The translations under genes and the position numbers were made by a program. The notes beneath the pieces were generated by a model. The model ran no database searches and had not been told where the DNA came from. It saw nothing but the letters and a program-made list of their open reading frames with translations. Below are positions 6,876 to 8,034 of a stretch of DNA of 8,034 bases, piece after piece. The stretch's first letter is position 1; every line of letters begins with the position of its first letter. The DNA comes from Lachnospiraceae bacterium UBA1753 (lineage in GTDB: Bacteria; Bacillota; Clostridia; Lachnospirales; Lachnospiraceae), in contig DCHL01000007.1 of NCBI GenBank assembly GCA_002317595.1, forward strand, positions 24,437-32,470, in the 5' to 3' direction.

Positions 6876-7762
6876 AGCTTAACTACTATTTGAGAGGTCT
6901 GGGAATAGGAATTGTAGTGACAGCGCTCCTTATGGGCATCACTGGCAAGTCCAGCCCTATGACAGATGAACAAATTAAGAATAGAGCACGTGAACTCGGA
7001 ATGATTGATTCTGGAGAGCAGGTCCTTTCGGAAAACAGCCAGCTGTCTGATAAGGATGAGGCAGTTGCCACTATTGTTCTGGGCGAGACACCCGAGAACG
7101 GAACCACTAAGCCAGAAGATGCTCTCGAAGCTCTGACTGAAAATATTACCAAGGGAGATAAGGCTACATCAAGTTCCTCAGATAAGAAGGAAACAAGCTC
7201 CTCAGATAAGAAGGAAATGAGCTCATCAGATAAGAAAGAGACAAGCTCCTCAGATAAGAAGGAGACGTCAAGTTCCTCTGAAAAGAAGGAAACAAGTTCC
7301 TCGGTGAAAAAGGAGGCAAGTTCTTCTGCGAAGCTCCCTGAGGTTGGAACAAAGGCCGACGAGAGTGAGGACGGACAGGCCCCTGATAAGGCGAAGCAGT
7401 CAAGCTCAGTGAAGACATCAAGTTCAGCAAAGAATTCGAGTTCAGCAAAGTCTTCAAGCTCAGCAAAGGATTCGAGTTCAGCAAAGTCTTCATCATCTAC
7501 TAAGGAAGAGAAGCTGGCGGCTGCGACGGAGGATGCCAAGAACAGGGCTGAGGCCCAGGCTTATACCCTCACGGTATCAGGAGGACAGGGTTCTGCAAGT
7601 GTTGCGAAGGAACTTGAGCGTGCAGGAATTATTGCTGATGCGGATGCTTTTGATAAGTTCCTCTGTGCAAATGGTTACGACAGGCGAATTACGGTCGGAA
7701 AAAAAGTGATACCAGCTGGAGCATCTGAGGTTGAAATCGCAGGAATTCTTACAGTGAAATAA
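6872..7762 (+). CDS. Membrane-anchored Ser/Lys-repeat protein with C-terminal MltG/YceG LysM-like domain
   Basis: The 296-residue product has an N-terminal membrane helix (about 9-25, GLGIGIVVTALLMGITG) with no lipobox cysteine, so it is probably an uncleaved anchor with an extracytoplasmic body. A conserved-looking juxtamembrane segment MTDEQIKNRARELGM (30-44) follows. Two low-complexity blocks come next: SSSDKKET-type repeats (100-154) and SSSAK-type repeats (177-211). The C-terminal domain, 231-296, has the pattern YTLTVSGGQGSASVAKEL...AGII...FDKFLCANGYDRRITVGKKVIPAG, which resembles the LysM-like subdomain that precedes the catalytic part of MltG/YceG lytic transglycosylases. The catalytic domain with its active-site Glu is absent, so a peptidoglycan-binding or scaffold role is more likely than cleavage (inference). 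It starts in an ATGA overlap, with GAGGGA (6861-6866) as ribosome binding site, and is the last gene before the terminator. Confidence 0.82.
   Translation: MKLNYYLRGLGIGIVVTALLMGITGKSSPMTDEQIKNRARELGMIDSGEQVLSENSQLSDKDEAVATIVLGETPENGTTKPEDALEALTENITKGDKATSSSSDKKETSSSDKKEMSSSDKKETSSSDKKETSSSSEKKETSSSVKKEASSSAKLPEVGTKADESEDGQAPDKAKQSSSVKTSSSAKNSSSAKSSSSAKDSSSAKSSSSTKEEKLAAATEDAKNRAEAQAYTLTVSGGQGSASVAKELERAGIIADADAFDKFLCANGYDRRITVGKKVIPAGASEVEIAGILTVK
7169..7333 (+). repeat. 24-nt in-frame tandem repeats encoding SSSDKKET-type units
   Basis: About six to seven imperfect units encode eight-residue blocks such as SSSDKKET, SSSDKKEM and SSSVKKEA (protein residues 100-154). One unit carries an extra Ser codon. 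Units differ by many synonymous Ser and Lys/Glu codon changes (agc/agt/tca/tcc, aag/aaa), which suggests an old array kept for its protein composition. The array is wholly within a coding gene, and later units degrade towards SSSAK. Confidence 0.88.
7400..7504 (+). repeat. 18-nt in-frame tandem repeats encoding SSSAK-type units
   Basis: Six units encode SSSVKT, SSSAKN, SSSAKS, SSSAKD, SSSAKS and SSSTKE (protein residues 177-211). The DNA units are closer to each other than those of the first array, with near-identical copies of tcagcaaag, so this array may have expanded more recently and could vary in copy number among strains. Confidence 0.88.
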
Positions 7763-7818
7763 TTGTCTTTGAAGACTACCGACGAAGAATTGATAATATT
7801 GATAAAAACATTATTTTT

Positions 7819-7843
7819 AGCCCTTGCAAATGCAGGGGCTTTT
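7819..7843 (+). terminator. Rho-independent terminator of the fla/che operon
   Basis: AGCCCTTGC (7819-7827) pairs with GCAGGGGCT (7832-7840), 9 bp with one G-U pair, closed by a four-base loop AAAT and followed by TTT and a weak T-rich tail. It starts 57 nt after the last stop codon. The flank on the other side is T-rich as read on the + strand, so it would act only in the + direction. The short U tract makes it moderate in strength, and some read-through into rpsB is possible. Confidence 0.75.
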
Positions 7844-7853
7844 ATGTTACTAT
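7824..7853 (+). promoter_or_regulatory. Candidate extended -10 promoter for rpsB, overlapping the terminator
   Basis: TTGCAA (7824-7829) is a -35-like box (TTGACA consensus, four of six). After 18 nt, TACTAT (7848-7853) is a -10-like box (TATAAT, four of six), preceded by TG at 7845-7846 with one base between, the extended -10 signature common in Gram-positive bacteria. Transcription would start near 7860. The -35 box lies inside the terminator stem. Support is by pattern only. Confidence 0.5.
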
Positions 7854-7860
7854 ATCGAAG

Positions 7861-8034
<174 letters not shown>

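Noticed and set aside
7169..7504. Repeat arrays considered as CRISPR or other non-coding repeats
   Set aside because: Units are in-frame multiples of three, adjacent without unique spacers, and vary mainly at synonymous sites within one open reading frame.
6886..7539. 217-codon minus-strand frame rich in repeated Glu, Leu, Phe and Ser
   Set aside because: It is the complement of the Ser/Lys tandem repeats; the periodicity comes from the sense gene, which has a start, a ribosome binding site and domains at both ends.
7765..7776. Small dyad GTCTT-TG-AAGAC just after the last operon gene
   Set aside because: Five base pairs around a two-base centre cannot form a good hairpin and no T tract follows; the later hairpin at 7819 is the better terminator.

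Overview
The window looks like part of a Lachnospiraceae-type chromosome (Clostridia, Bacillota). It is the 3' end of a large fla/che motility operon followed directly by rpsB. The assignment rests on gene order, the amino-acid sequences, strong GGAG-type ribosome binding sites and the lineage-restricted small proteins between the named genes. It is an inference, and the genus cannot be named from this window.

Layout: every gene is on the + strand. Bases 1-1137 are the 3' part of cheA (its 5' end lies before the window). Then come cheW (1156-1635), cheC (1653-2270), cheD (2286-2771), a small two-helix membrane protein (2773-3126), fliA/sigD for the motility sigma factor (3161-3925), a FapA/DUF342 protein (3941-5533), a 103-residue soluble protein with no known function (5547-5858), a membrane-anchored coiled-coil protein ending in a DUF6115-like helix-turn-helix (5883-6875), and a membrane-anchored Ser/Lys-repeat protein ending in an MltG/YceG-like domain (6872-7762). 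Gaps are 34 nt or less, one pair overlaps at ATGA, and there is no internal terminator, so these ten genes are probably one transcript.

The operon ends at a hairpin terminator (7819-7843). An extended -10 promoter seems to be embedded in this terminator and to start the next unit. That unit has a leader of about 108 nt, part of which can fold, followed by the start of rpsB (7968 to the window edge).

How the genes fit together: CheA and CheW form the receptor-coupled kinase complex. CheC is a CheY-P phosphatase and CheD a receptor deamidase, and the two bind each other to set adaptation, as in Bacillus and Thermotoga. FliA then transcribes late flagellar genes. The five less-known proteins are carried inside the same transcript and are probably flagellar accessory factors. 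The order cheA-cheW-cheC-cheD-fliA-...-rpsB matches the Bacillus subtilis cheA-cheW-cheC-cheD-sigD-swrB-rpsB arrangement, which makes the DUF6115-like protein a positional candidate for a SwrB counterpart.

The most interesting material is the poorly characterised tail of the operon (5547-7762) and the overlapping terminator, promoter and structured leader before rpsB. I saw no mobile element, CRISPR array, tRNA or defence system.
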